NCBI GenBank assembly: GCA_955652795.1
Contig: CATPBQ010000328.1
Span: forward strand, 1-13,444
Reading direction: 5' to 3'
Source of the DNA: an uncultured Steroidobacteraceae bacterium
GTDB taxonomy: Bacteria; Pseudomonadota; Gammaproteobacteria; Steroidobacterales; Steroidobacteraceae
Length of the DNA stretch: 13,444 nucleotides
The notes beneath the pieces are model-generated. The model was given only the letters and a program-made list of their open reading frames with translations. It ran no database searches and had not been told where the DNA came from. The position numbers and the translations under genes are program-made. Each line of letters starts with the position of its first letter. The stretch's first letter is position 1. Positions 1-6,055 of the stretch are shown one piece after another.

Positions 1-71
1 AGCTGATGGCGGCGTTGGTGTCCAACGGCTCGGCCGCCTAGGCCCCCCGGCGCGAGGCCTTGCGCCGTGCC

Positions 72-98
72 TTACTAGTAGAGCAGGCGCATTAGTAA
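72..98. repeat. Small inverted repeat downstream of the degP-like gene
   Basis: TTACTA (72-77) and TAGTAA (93-98) are inverted copies 15 bases apart, in the otherwise featureless 1-147 stretch. They are AT-rich against a GC-rich background. This could be an operator for a gene outside the window or a weak terminator; it may be chance. Confidence 0.25.
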
Positions 99-147
99 AG
101 CGAACGCTTGCGTGTTCCCTTTTGGAGCTCAAGCCTCCCGCCCGCTT

Positions 148-1650
148 TTAGCCCACCCGTACCGGCACGAACAGCCGTGTTTCGCCGCGCTGGATCAGCA
201 GTGCGATGTGCCCCTTGGATTTCTCCACCGCGCTGCGCAACTCGTCGGCGTTGTTCAGCGGGGAACCGTTGGCAGCCAGCACGACGTCGCCCGGCTGAAT
301 GCCGGCCTCGGCCGCAGGACCGCTGACGTGCTCGACCACCAGCCCGCCCTTCATGTTGGCCCCACGCTGCTCGTCCGCGGTGAGCGGACGCACCGCAAGT
401 CCCAGCCTGCCGCCTTCCTGGTGCGCACCGGCGTTCGCGGCGGTGCGCTGCTCCTCCATCGCACCGAGTTTGACCGCGACCTCACGCGTGGCGTGATTGC
501 GCCAGATTTCCAGATTCACGCTCGTGCCCGGCGCGACGGCCGCGATCTGCACCGGCAGCTCGGAGGAGTCCTTGAGCGGCTGGCCGTTGAGCTTGAGGAT
601 CACGTCGCCGGATTCGATTCCGGCGCGTTCCGCCGGTCCGCCCTTCTCCACGCTCGACACCAGCGCCCCTTGCGGCTGCGGCAGGCCGAACGAATCCGCC
701 AGCCCCTGGGTGACGGACTGGATCACCACACCGAGCCTGCCGCGCGTGACATGGCCGGTGGTCTGCAGCTGCTGGCCCACCTGCATGGCGACATCGATCG
801 GGATGGAGAACGACACCCCCATGTAGCCGCCGCTGCGGCTGTAGATCTGCGAGTTGATGCCGACGACCTCGCCGCGCATGTTGAACAGCGGGCCGCCGGA
901 GTTACCCGGGTTGATCGGCACATCGGTCTGGATGAACGGCACGTAGCCGGACTCGAGCGTGCGGCCCTTGGCGCTCACGATGCCCGCGGTGGCGCTGTTC
1001 TCGAAGCCGAACGGCGCGCCGATCGCGAGCACCCATTCGCCGACCTTCAGTGTGCGCGAGTCGCCGAGCTTCACCGTCGGCAGATCCTTGGCACCGATCC
1101 TGATGATCGCGATATCCGATTTCGGATCGACGCCGACGACCTTGGCGGTGTATTCGCGCCGGTCGGTGAGGCGCACGGTCACTTCGCTCGCGCCGTTGAC
1201 GACGTGCGCGTTGGTCATGATCACGCCATCCGGGCTGATGATGAATCCCGAGCCTTCACCCCGCATCGGTTGCGGCTGTGGCATCCGGAACGGCTGGCCG
1301 TGGAAGAACGGCGCAAACGGACTGTTGGGACCGAAGGGATTGTTGTCGTTGGGGCTGTCGTTGCCGTCGGAGTTGTCATCCCCCTGCGAGTTCAGGGATG
1401 CCGACACCTTGCTGACCACACTGATGTTGACCACGGCGGGACCGTACCTCTGCACCATGGTGCTGAAATCCGGCAGCATGGCCGGGCTGGCGGCGGCGGG
1501 CGCCGGCGTCGCTGCGCCGGGGCTCGCGGCAGCGGCCGTCGTGGTCGCGGCGCTCGTGGCCACGTACAACGCACCGACCGGCACCGCAATGGTGGCCGCG
1601 CCGAGGACTGCGGCAATGAGCGGCTTCTTGATGAGACTCAGCAGGTTCAT
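148..1650 (-). CDS. degP: Periplasmic DegP/DegQ (Do/HtrA) family serine endoprotease
   Basis: 500-residue trypsin-like protease and chaperone that degrades misfolded envelope proteins. An N-terminal hydrophobic segment (about residues 8-32) fits a signal peptide or anchor. The protease domain shows the full triad: His149 in TNAHVV, Asp179 in SDIAII and Ser251 in GNSGGP. Two PDZ domains follow (about 302-395 and 414-498), with carboxylate-binding loops GRLGVVI and GRLGLAV. That is the complete Do-family layout and usual length. Residues 83-128 form an Asn/Asp/Ser- then Pro-rich stretch at the place of the flexible LA loop. The ATG at 1650 has a GGAG seven bases upstream. The c4-like cytochrome gene lies 120 bases upstream on the same strand. 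The family is certain; the choice between DegP, DegQ and MucD cannot be made from this sequence. Confidence 0.95.
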   Translation of the reverse strand: MNLLSLIKKPLIAAVLGAATIAVPVGALYVATSAATTTAAAASPGAATPAPAAASPAMLPDFSTMVQRYGPAVVNISVVSKVSASLNSQGDDNSDGNDSPNDNNPFGPNSPFAPFFHGQPFRMPQPQPMRGEGSGFIISPDGVIMTNAHVVNGASEVTVRLTDRREYTAKVVGVDPKSDIAIIRIGAKDLPTVKLGDSRTLKVGEWVLAIGAPFGFENSATAGIVSAKGRTLESGYVPFIQTDVPINPGNSGGPLFNMRGEVVGINSQIYSRSGGYMGVSFSIPIDVAMQVGQQLQTTGHVTRGRLGVVIQSVTQGLADSFGLPQPQGALVSSVEKGGPAERAGIESGDVILKLNGQPLKDSSELPVQIAAVAPGTSVNLEIWRNHATREVAVKLGAMEEQRTAANAGAHQEGGRLGLAVRPLTADEQRGANMKGGLVVEHVSGPAAEAGIQPGDVVLAANGSPLNNADELRSAVEKSKGHIALLIQRGETRLFVPVRVG

Positions 1651-1701
1651 GGCAATACTCCGTATGGGAAGGTCCCGTGGGCCTTGGCGCGTAACATAGG
1701 A

Positions 1702-1727
1702 GAGGCGCCTTACGGGAGCCTTAAGGG
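1702..1727. repeat. Imperfect 11-bp tandem direct repeat upstream of the degP-like gene
   Basis: GCCTTACGGGA (1707-1717) and GCCTTAAGGGC (1718-1728) agree at 9 of 11 positions and are spaced by one helical turn, 57-78 bases upstream of the protease start codon. This is the geometry of paired operator half-sites, but no known regulator motif was recognised. A chance repeat is possible. Confidence 0.3.
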
Positions 1728-1770
1728 CACCGCCAGCTGCAGGGTCTGGAAGGCGGTGTCGCGCGCCGCC

Positions 1771-2427
1771 TCAGTGTGCGGTGAGCCAGGTATAGGGTCG
1801 TGACTCGGTACTGAGCGAGGGCGCGAGCCCGCTGAAGTACTGCGCGATCACCGCGATGTCCTGGTCCTTGAGGCCCGCCGCGAAGCCCTTCATGACCGGG
1901 TTCTTGCGTCCGCCCTTGCGGTACTCATCGAGTGCGCGCACCAGGTAGTCCTCGTGCTGACCCGCGAGCGAGGGGTACATGGGCGCAATGGCGACGCCGT
2001 CCTGGCCATGGCACGAGACGCACAGCGTCGCCGCCTGCGGCACGGTGCCCGCAGCCTTGCCCGTGGGCACGAGCGGCTTGCCGGCGAAGTAAGCGGCGAT
2101 ATCGGCAATGTCCTGGTCGGACAGCGTCGTGGCCTGCGCATGCATGGTCACGTGCGCGCGGTCACCGTCACGATAGCCGTGCAGCGCCGCCGCCAGATAA
2201 TCGGGGTTCTGTCCCTCGAGCTTCGGCACGCTGTACATCGGATAGGCGTTCTTGTAGCCCTCGATCCCGTGGCAGCCGAGGCAGGTGTAGGAGATGGCCT
2301 TGCCGTGCCTCGCGTCGCCGTGCGCGGCCGGCTCCTGCGCCCACGCCGTGCCCGCCAACGTCCACACTGCGATCGCGGCAATCGAGAGTCCCGCGTGCAC
2401 TGCAGAAACTCGCCCGCGCCCCTGCAT
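1771..2427 (-). CDS. Dihaem c-type cytochrome, cytochrome c4-like, periplasmic
   Basis: 218-residue exported electron carrier with two class-I cytochrome c domains. The signal peptide has a hydrophobic core and probable cleavage after Ala30 (AWA-QE). Haem-binding motifs are CLGCH at 49-53 and CVSCH at 136-140. Likely axial methionines are Met95 (in VTMHAQ) and Met179 (in NPVMKG), each followed by the usual LSDQDI/LKDQDI helix before the domain end. YPSLAGQ at 151-157 is typical of the c4 family. Cytochromes c4 commonly pass electrons from the bc1 complex to terminal oxidases; the partner here is inferred. The ATG at 2427 has a GGAG six bases upstream. It is divergent from dtd across a 76-base gap. 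The degP-like gene follows after 120 bases, so co-transcription is possible but not shown. Confidence 0.92.
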   Translation of the reverse strand: MQGRGRVSAVHAGLSIAAIAVWTLAGTAWAQEPAAHGDARHGKAISYTCLGCHGIEGYKNAYPMYSVPKLEGQNPDYLAAALHGYRDGDRAHVTMHAQATTLSDQDIADIAAYFAGKPLVPTGKAAGTVPQAATLCVSCHGQDGVAIAPMYPSLAGQHEDYLVRALDEYRKGGRKNPVMKGFAAGLKDQDIAVIAQYFSGLAPSLSTESRPYTWLTAH

Positions 2428-2503
2428 CTGTCTCTCCGCCAGATAAAAAACGGCCCCGAATCTTACGGACTAGCCCGGCCAAATGCCACACAATCCCCGT
2501 GTC

Positions 2504-2944
2504 ATGATCGCTCTCATCCAGCGTGTCAGCCAGGCCGAGGTTCGTATCAGCGGCGAGGCTGTCGGCGCCATCGGCCGCGGCGTGCTGGCACTGATCGGGG
2601 TGCGGCGCGCGGACACAGACGCCGCGGCGCAGCGCCTGCTCGAGCGCGTGCTGTCCTACCGCATCTTCCCCGACCTCGAGGGCCGGATGAATCTGCCGGT
2701 GCGCGAGGTCGGCGGAGGCCTGTTGCTGGTGCCGCAATTCACCCTGGCCGCCGACACCCACAAGGGCACCCGCGCCGGGTTCAGCGCAGCTGCCGCGCCC
2801 GAGGAGGCGCGGCGCCTGTTCGCCTACCTCGTAGATCGCGCACACAGCGCCTATGCCCCTGTTTCGGCTGGCGTATTTGGCGCCGACATGCAGGTGGCGC
2901 TGGTCAATGACGGCCCGGTGACGTTCTGGCTCGAGACCGCTTAG
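2504..2944 (+). CDS. dtd: D-aminoacyl-tRNA deacylase (DTD)
   Basis: 146-residue cytoplasmic proofreading enzyme that hydrolyses D-amino acids, and glycine mischarged on tRNA-Ala, from tRNA. I start it at the ATG at 2504 because MIALIQRVSQAEV is the family's usual N-terminus; the ATG at 2483 would add seven unconserved residues. Neither start has a good ribosome-binding site. The family landmarks are present: YRIFPD (52-57), MNLPV (62-66), QFTLAADT (78-85) and the C-terminal NDGPVTFWLE (135-144), which carries the Gly-cisPro pair of the active site. The residue before Gln78 is Pro, where the well-known SQFT motif has Ser. It is divergent from the cytochrome gene and 119 bases upstream of tatA. 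Confidence 0.97.
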   Translation: MIALIQRVSQAEVRISGEAVGAIGRGVLALIGVRRADTDAAAQRLLERVLSYRIFPDLEGRMNLPVREVGGGLLLVPQFTLAADTHKGTRAGFSAAAAPEEARRLFAYLVDRAHSAYAPVSAGVFGADMQVALVNDGPVTFWLETA

Positions 2945-3003
2945 GGCGAGGACGTGACATGCGTAGCGGAATCGAGCGAACTTCTGGGGTTCCAGGGGCT
3001 CAT

Positions 3004-3015
3004 TTGACCTATCAT
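3004..3015 (+). promoter_or_regulatory. Candidate promoter elements upstream of tatA
   Basis: TTGACC (3004-3009) matches a sigma-70 -35 box at five of six positions, and TATCAT (3010-3015) matches a -10 box at five of six. They are adjacent, so they cannot be one promoter, and neither has a well-placed good partner. The 119-base gap upstream of tatA is a natural place for the tat promoter. Weak support. Confidence 0.2.
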
Positions 3016-3063
3016 CGAATGGTTTTCTCTGCGCGGGCGGAGAGTTACGTGGAGTCGTGAGCC

Positions 3064-3309
3064 ATGGGTGGTTTAGGAATGCGCGAGCTCGTGGTGATAC
3101 TGCTCGTCGTGCTCGTCGTGTTCGGCGCGAAGAAGCTGCGCAGTGTGGGATCGGATCTCGGTGCCGCGGTGCGCGGATTCAAGAAAGCGATGAGCGAGGG
3201 CGAGGAGGAACAGAGCACCCCGCCGAAGCAGATCCGTTCCGAGGGCACGGACGCGGAGTTCCCGGAAGTCGCGAAGAAGAGCGACGCGAAGAACGAACGG
3301 AGCGCCTGA
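3064..3309 (+). CDS. tatA: Sec-independent translocase subunit TatA
   Basis: 81-residue pore-forming subunit of the twin-arginine translocase, which carries folded proteins across the inner membrane. The N-terminal membrane helix (residues 4-20) ends in Phe20-Gly21, the conserved hinge, followed by KKLRSVGSDLG and the amphipathic helix GAAVRGFKKAM containing Phe39. Residue 8 is Glu, where E. coli TatA has Gln. The tail from about residue 44 is charged and probably disordered. The ATG at 3064 has a GGAG nine bases upstream. It is the first gene of tatA-tatB-tatC; its TGA stop is separated by one base from the proposed tatB start. Confidence 0.97.
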   Translation: MGGLGMRELVVILLVVLVVFGAKKLRSVGSDLGAAVRGFKKAMSEGEEEQSTPPKQIRSEGTDAEFPEVAKKSDAKNERSA

Positions 3310-3310
3310 T

Positions 3311-3676
3311 CTGTTCGAGGGCCGGTTCTCGGAAGTTCTGATCATCTTCGTCCTGGCGCTGATCGTGCTGGGACCGGAGAAGCTGCCCCGTGTCGTCTCC
3401 GAGATTGGCCGCTGGGTTGGGCGCGCGCGCGCCATGGCCCGGCAGTTCCGCGAGCAGCTCGAAGAGGAGGTGCAGCTCGAGCAGGCCCGCAAAGCGCAGG
3501 GAGCGAGCACCCCGGCACAACCGGCCGCTGTGCCACCGCTAACCGCGGCGGCGACCGAAGCTCCGATCGCACCCCCCGACACGTTCTCGCACGCCCACCC
3601 CACCGACGCCACCGGCGCTGACCCAGCGACACTGCGGGCCGGCCCGACGCCGAGCACCGATGAGCGCGGAACCTGA
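3311..3676 (+). CDS. tatB: Sec-independent translocase subunit TatB, probable CTG start
   Basis: 121-residue partner of TatC in the Tat substrate receptor. With CTG 3311 as codon 1 the protein begins MFEGRFSEVLIIF, which aligns without gaps to the usual MFDIGFSELL. It then places Glu8, Gly21 and Pro22 exactly where E. coli TatB has them. The membrane helix covers about residues 8-21, followed by an amphipathic helix, a charged coiled region to about 60 and a Pro/Ala/Thr-rich tail. No ATG, GTG or TTG is in frame between tatA's stop and the first in-frame GTG at 3365, which would remove the whole membrane helix. A GGAG at 3299-3302 lies eight bases before the CTG. The gene overlaps tatC by 17 bases, which suggests coupled translation. 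Identity is firm; the start codon is inferred. Confidence 0.92.
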   Translation: MFEGRFSEVLIIFVLALIVLGPEKLPRVVSEIGRWVGRARAMARQFREQLEEEVQLEQARKAQGASTPAQPAAVPPLTAAATEAPIAPPDTFSHAHPTDATGADPATLRAGPTPSTDERGT

Positions 3677-4418
3677 AAAGCTCGCCGAAGGCACGCTGAT
3701 CTCGCACCTGCTGGAGCTGCGGGACCGGCTGCTGCGCGCCCTGGTAGCCGTCGGGATCGCGTTCGGGCCGTGCGTCTATTATTCCAATGACCTGTTCACG
3801 TTCGTCGCGCAGCCACTGCTCGCCAAGCTGCCGCGGGGAAGCAACCTCATCGCCACCGGGGTGATGTCACCGTTCACGACACCCTTCAAGCTGTCGTTCT
3901 TCGCCGCATTGCTCATCGCGATGCCGTACGTCATTTACCAGCTGTGGTCGTTCGTCGCTCCGGGCCTGTACCGCAACGAGCGCCGCTTTGCGGTGCCACT
4001 GCTCGTGTCCTCGATCGTGCTGTTCTACGTCGGCATCGCCTTCGCCTATTACTTCGTGTTCCCGGTGATGTTTCAGTTCTTCACCAGCACCACGCCCAAG
4101 GGCGTGGCGATGATGACCGACATCAACAATTACCTGGACTTCGTGCTCACGATGTTCTTCTGCTTCGGACTCGCGTTCGAAGTGCCGGTTGCGGTGGTGC
4201 TGCTGGTCGTGATGGGCATTGTGCCGATCGAGAAACTCAAGCAGCACCGCGGCTACGTGCTCATCGGCATTTTCATCCTCGCAGCGCTCCTCACGCCTCC
4301 CGACGCCATCTCGCAATGCTCGCTCGCCATACCGATGTACCTCCTCTATGAAGGGGGGATTGTGATGGCGCGCCTGCTGTCGCGCCCCAAAAGCGCGCAG
4401 AAAGCTAACGCGGACTGA
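3660..4418 (+). CDS. tatC: Sec-independent translocase subunit TatC
   Basis: 252-residue six-helix membrane protein that recognises the twin-arginine signal peptide. The cytoplasmic N-terminus has SHLLELRDRLL with Glu19 and Arg21. The first cytoplasmic loop contains APGLYRNERR with Glu107, equivalent to E. coli Glu103 of the signal-peptide site. Glu174 in FEVPV matches E. coli Glu170, and TPPD (Asp215) marks the last periplasmic loop. Length and helix count are normal for the family. The ATG lies inside the end of tatB. No twin-arginine substrate gene is evident next to it, which is common. Confidence 0.98.
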   Translation: MSAEPEKLAEGTLISHLLELRDRLLRALVAVGIAFGPCVYYSNDLFTFVAQPLLAKLPRGSNLIATGVMSPFTTPFKLSFFAALLIAMPYVIYQLWSFVAPGLYRNERRFAVPLLVSSIVLFYVGIAFAYYFVFPVMFQFFTSTTPKGVAMMTDINNYLDFVLTMFFCFGLAFEVPVAVVLLVVMGIVPIEKLKQHRGYVLIGIFILAALLTPPDAISQCSLAIPMYLLYEGGIVMARLLSRPKSAQKANAD

Positions 4419-4421
4419 AGC

Positions 4422-4446
4422 GCGCTCGCCTCAGGCGATGGAGCGC
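4422..4446 (+). terminator. Hairpin after tatC, possible terminator
   Basis: GCGCTCGCC (4422-4430) can pair with GGCGA (4434-4438) and AGCGC (4442-4446), giving a ten-base-pair stem with a three-base bulge and a three-base loop. It begins four bases after the tatC stop. There is no T-tract, so intrinsic termination is uncertain. Confidence 0.35.
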
Positions 4447-4550
4447 ACGGCGCGCACCGCCGCCTCGACCTCATTTGCGCCCGGCCCGGCCACTGGTTCA
4501 GACTCGCGCGGCCGCGGATCCACGCCGCTGCGCAACTCCAGGCCACGACT
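4431..4550 (-). pseudogene. Possible 3' remnant of an unidentified minus-strand gene
   Basis: The tatC-to-transporter gap is open on the minus strand and ends at a TGA (4433-4431). The last 35 residues or so look protein-like, with a segment reading LELRSGVDPRPRESEP and a tail PGANEVEAAVRAVRSIA. In this frame the three codon positions are about 82, 62 and 79 percent G+C, so position 2 is lowest, as in coding DNA. No start codon or gene body is visible, because upstream the frame only runs antisense to the transporter gene. The SGV...PG...AVRAV pattern is loosely like the end of phosphoribosylanthranilate isomerase, but too weak to name. It could be chance in GC-rich DNA. Confidence 0.25.
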
Positions 4551-6044
4551 ATGAATCAGGTCGCCGACGCCACCCTCGCCGCGGCTGCCGCGCCAGGCAA
4601 GACGATCTTCGGCCAGCCGCGCGGCCTTGCCACCTTGTTCCTCACCGAGATGTGGGAACGGTTCACCTACTACGGCATGCGCGCGGTGCTGATCCTGTTC
4701 ATGGTGGCGGCGGTCTCCCAGGGTGGACTCGGACTCGATGACAAGACCTCCAGCTCCATTTACGGGCTGTACATCGGCGGCACCTATCTGCTGGGGCTCT
4801 TCGGCGGCTGGATCGCCGACCGGCTGCTGGGCGCGCAGCGCGCCGTCCTGAGCGGGGGCCTGTTCATCATGGTCGGCAACGCCATGCTGGCGCTAGGCAA
4901 CACGCCGGTGTTCTACCTTGGCCTGCTGGTGACGGTGATGGGCGTCGGCCTGCTGAAGCCGAACGCGAGTGCCATGGTGGCCGCGCTCTATCCCGAAGGA
5001 GGCTCACGCCGCGACGCCGGCTTTTCCTTTTTCTACATGGGCATCAACTTGGGCGCGTTCCTCGGCTCGCTGTTGGTGCCCCTGTTCGCCGCGTGGCTCG
5101 GATGGCGCTGGGGCTTCGCACTGCCGGCACTGGGCATGGCGATCGGGCTGGCGCAGTTCCTGTGGACGCGCCATTACCTGGGAGCGGCGGGCCTGGCGGC
5201 GGCGGACGAGCAGCGCGGCTCGTGGACGCCGGTGATCGTGTCGCTGGTGGCACTCGCCGTGGTCGCGGCGGCGGCCCTCACCGGCATGCTGAAGATCAAC
5301 GCGGTGGCGCTGGCGGCATGGGCCTCGTGGGCCATGGGGGTGCTGGGCGTCGTGTACTTCCTGTACCTGCTGTTCTTCGCCGGGCTCAACCGCGTCGAGC
5401 GCAACCGCGCGCTGGTGATGGTGGCACTGGTCGCCGCGTCGGTGATGTTCTGGGCGGGCTACGAGCAGACCGGCGCTTCGTTCAACCTGTTCGCCGATCG
5501 CTATACCGACCGCCACATCTTCGGCTGGGACATGCCGGCGGGGGTGCTGCAGGCGGTCAACCCGTTCTTCATCATCGTATTCGCCCCGCTGTTTGCGGCG
5601 CTATGGATCGCCCTCGGCAAGCGCGGTCGTGATTTCAACGCGGCCGCAAAATTCGGCGCCGGCCTGATACTGCTCGGCCTCGGATTCATGGTCATGTACC
5701 TCGCTTCGCGACATGTGCTCGCCGGCGAGATCGTGTTGCCGACCTGGCTGGTGCTCACCTACCTGTTGCACACCTTCGCGGAGCTGTGCCTGTCGCCGGT
5801 GGGACTGTCGTACATGACCAAGCTCGCGCCGCCGCGCTTCGTGGGACAGGTCATGGGCATGTGGTTCCTGTCCATGGCGCTCGGCAGCAACCTCGCCGGC
5901 CAGCTGACCGGCCAGTACGACGCGAGCCACCTCGAATCGCTGCCGGCGCTGTTTCTGAAGATCTTCTGGTACGGCGTGATCGCCGGGCTCGTCATGCTGG
6001 CGTTGACGCCGCTGGTGAAACGAATGATGGCGGGTGTGAGGTGA
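4551..6044 (+). CDS. POT/PTR2 family proton-coupled di/tripeptide transporter
   Basis: 497-residue inner-membrane symporter of the major facilitator superfamily. The first helix carries the POT signature EMWERFTYYG (33-42), the ExxER proton-coupling motif. GGWIADRLLG (85-94) is the conserved loop 2-3 motif, and FFYMGINLGAFLG (160-172) is the second PTR2 signature. About 12-14 hydrophobic segments span the whole length, as expected. The ATG at 4551 has only a weak upstream AGG, but it directly precedes the conserved N-terminal FGQPRGLATLFLTE. The stop is 11 bases from the next gene, an M2 dipeptidyl carboxypeptidase, whose product could be the source of the dipeptides imported. Specificity for di- or tripeptides is known for the family, not shown here. 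Confidence 0.95.
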   Translation: MNQVADATLAAAAAPGKTIFGQPRGLATLFLTEMWERFTYYGMRAVLILFMVAAVSQGGLGLDDKTSSSIYGLYIGGTYLLGLFGGWIADRLLGAQRAVLSGGLFIMVGNAMLALGNTPVFYLGLLVTVMGVGLLKPNASAMVAALYPEGGSRRDAGFSFFYMGINLGAFLGSLLVPLFAAWLGWRWGFALPALGMAIGLAQFLWTRHYLGAAGLAAADEQRGSWTPVIVSLVALAVVAAAALTGMLKINAVALAAWASWAMGVLGVVYFLYLLFFAGLNRVERNRALVMVALVAASVMFWAGYEQTGASFNLFADRYTDRHIFGWDMPAGVLQAVNPFFIIVFAPLFAALWIALGKRGRDFNAAAKFGAGLILLGLGFMVMYLASRHVLAGEIVLPTWLVLTYLLHTFAELCLSPVGLSYMTKLAPPRFVGQVMGMWFLSMALGSNLAGQLTGQYDASHLESLPALFLKIFWYGVIAGLVMLALTPLVKRMMAGVR

Positions 6045-6055
6045 CGGGAGCGACC

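Noticed and set aside
1..41. Twelve plus-strand codons ending in TAG at 39-41 (LMAALVSNGSAA), possibly the 3' end of a gene cut by the window edge
   Set aside because: Too short to test; any frame of this length can be open in GC-rich DNA.
112..1803. A 563-codon open frame on the plus strand opposite the degP-like gene
   Set aside because: It is antisense to a gene with a complete protease triad and two PDZ domains. Its product is His/Arg/Ala-rich with no recognisable domain, as expected from antisense GC-rich coding DNA.
3420..3432. Run of alternating GC dinucleotides in tatB
   Set aside because: Encodes Gly-Arg-Ala-Arg-Ala of the amphipathic helix; short and ordinary for this base composition.
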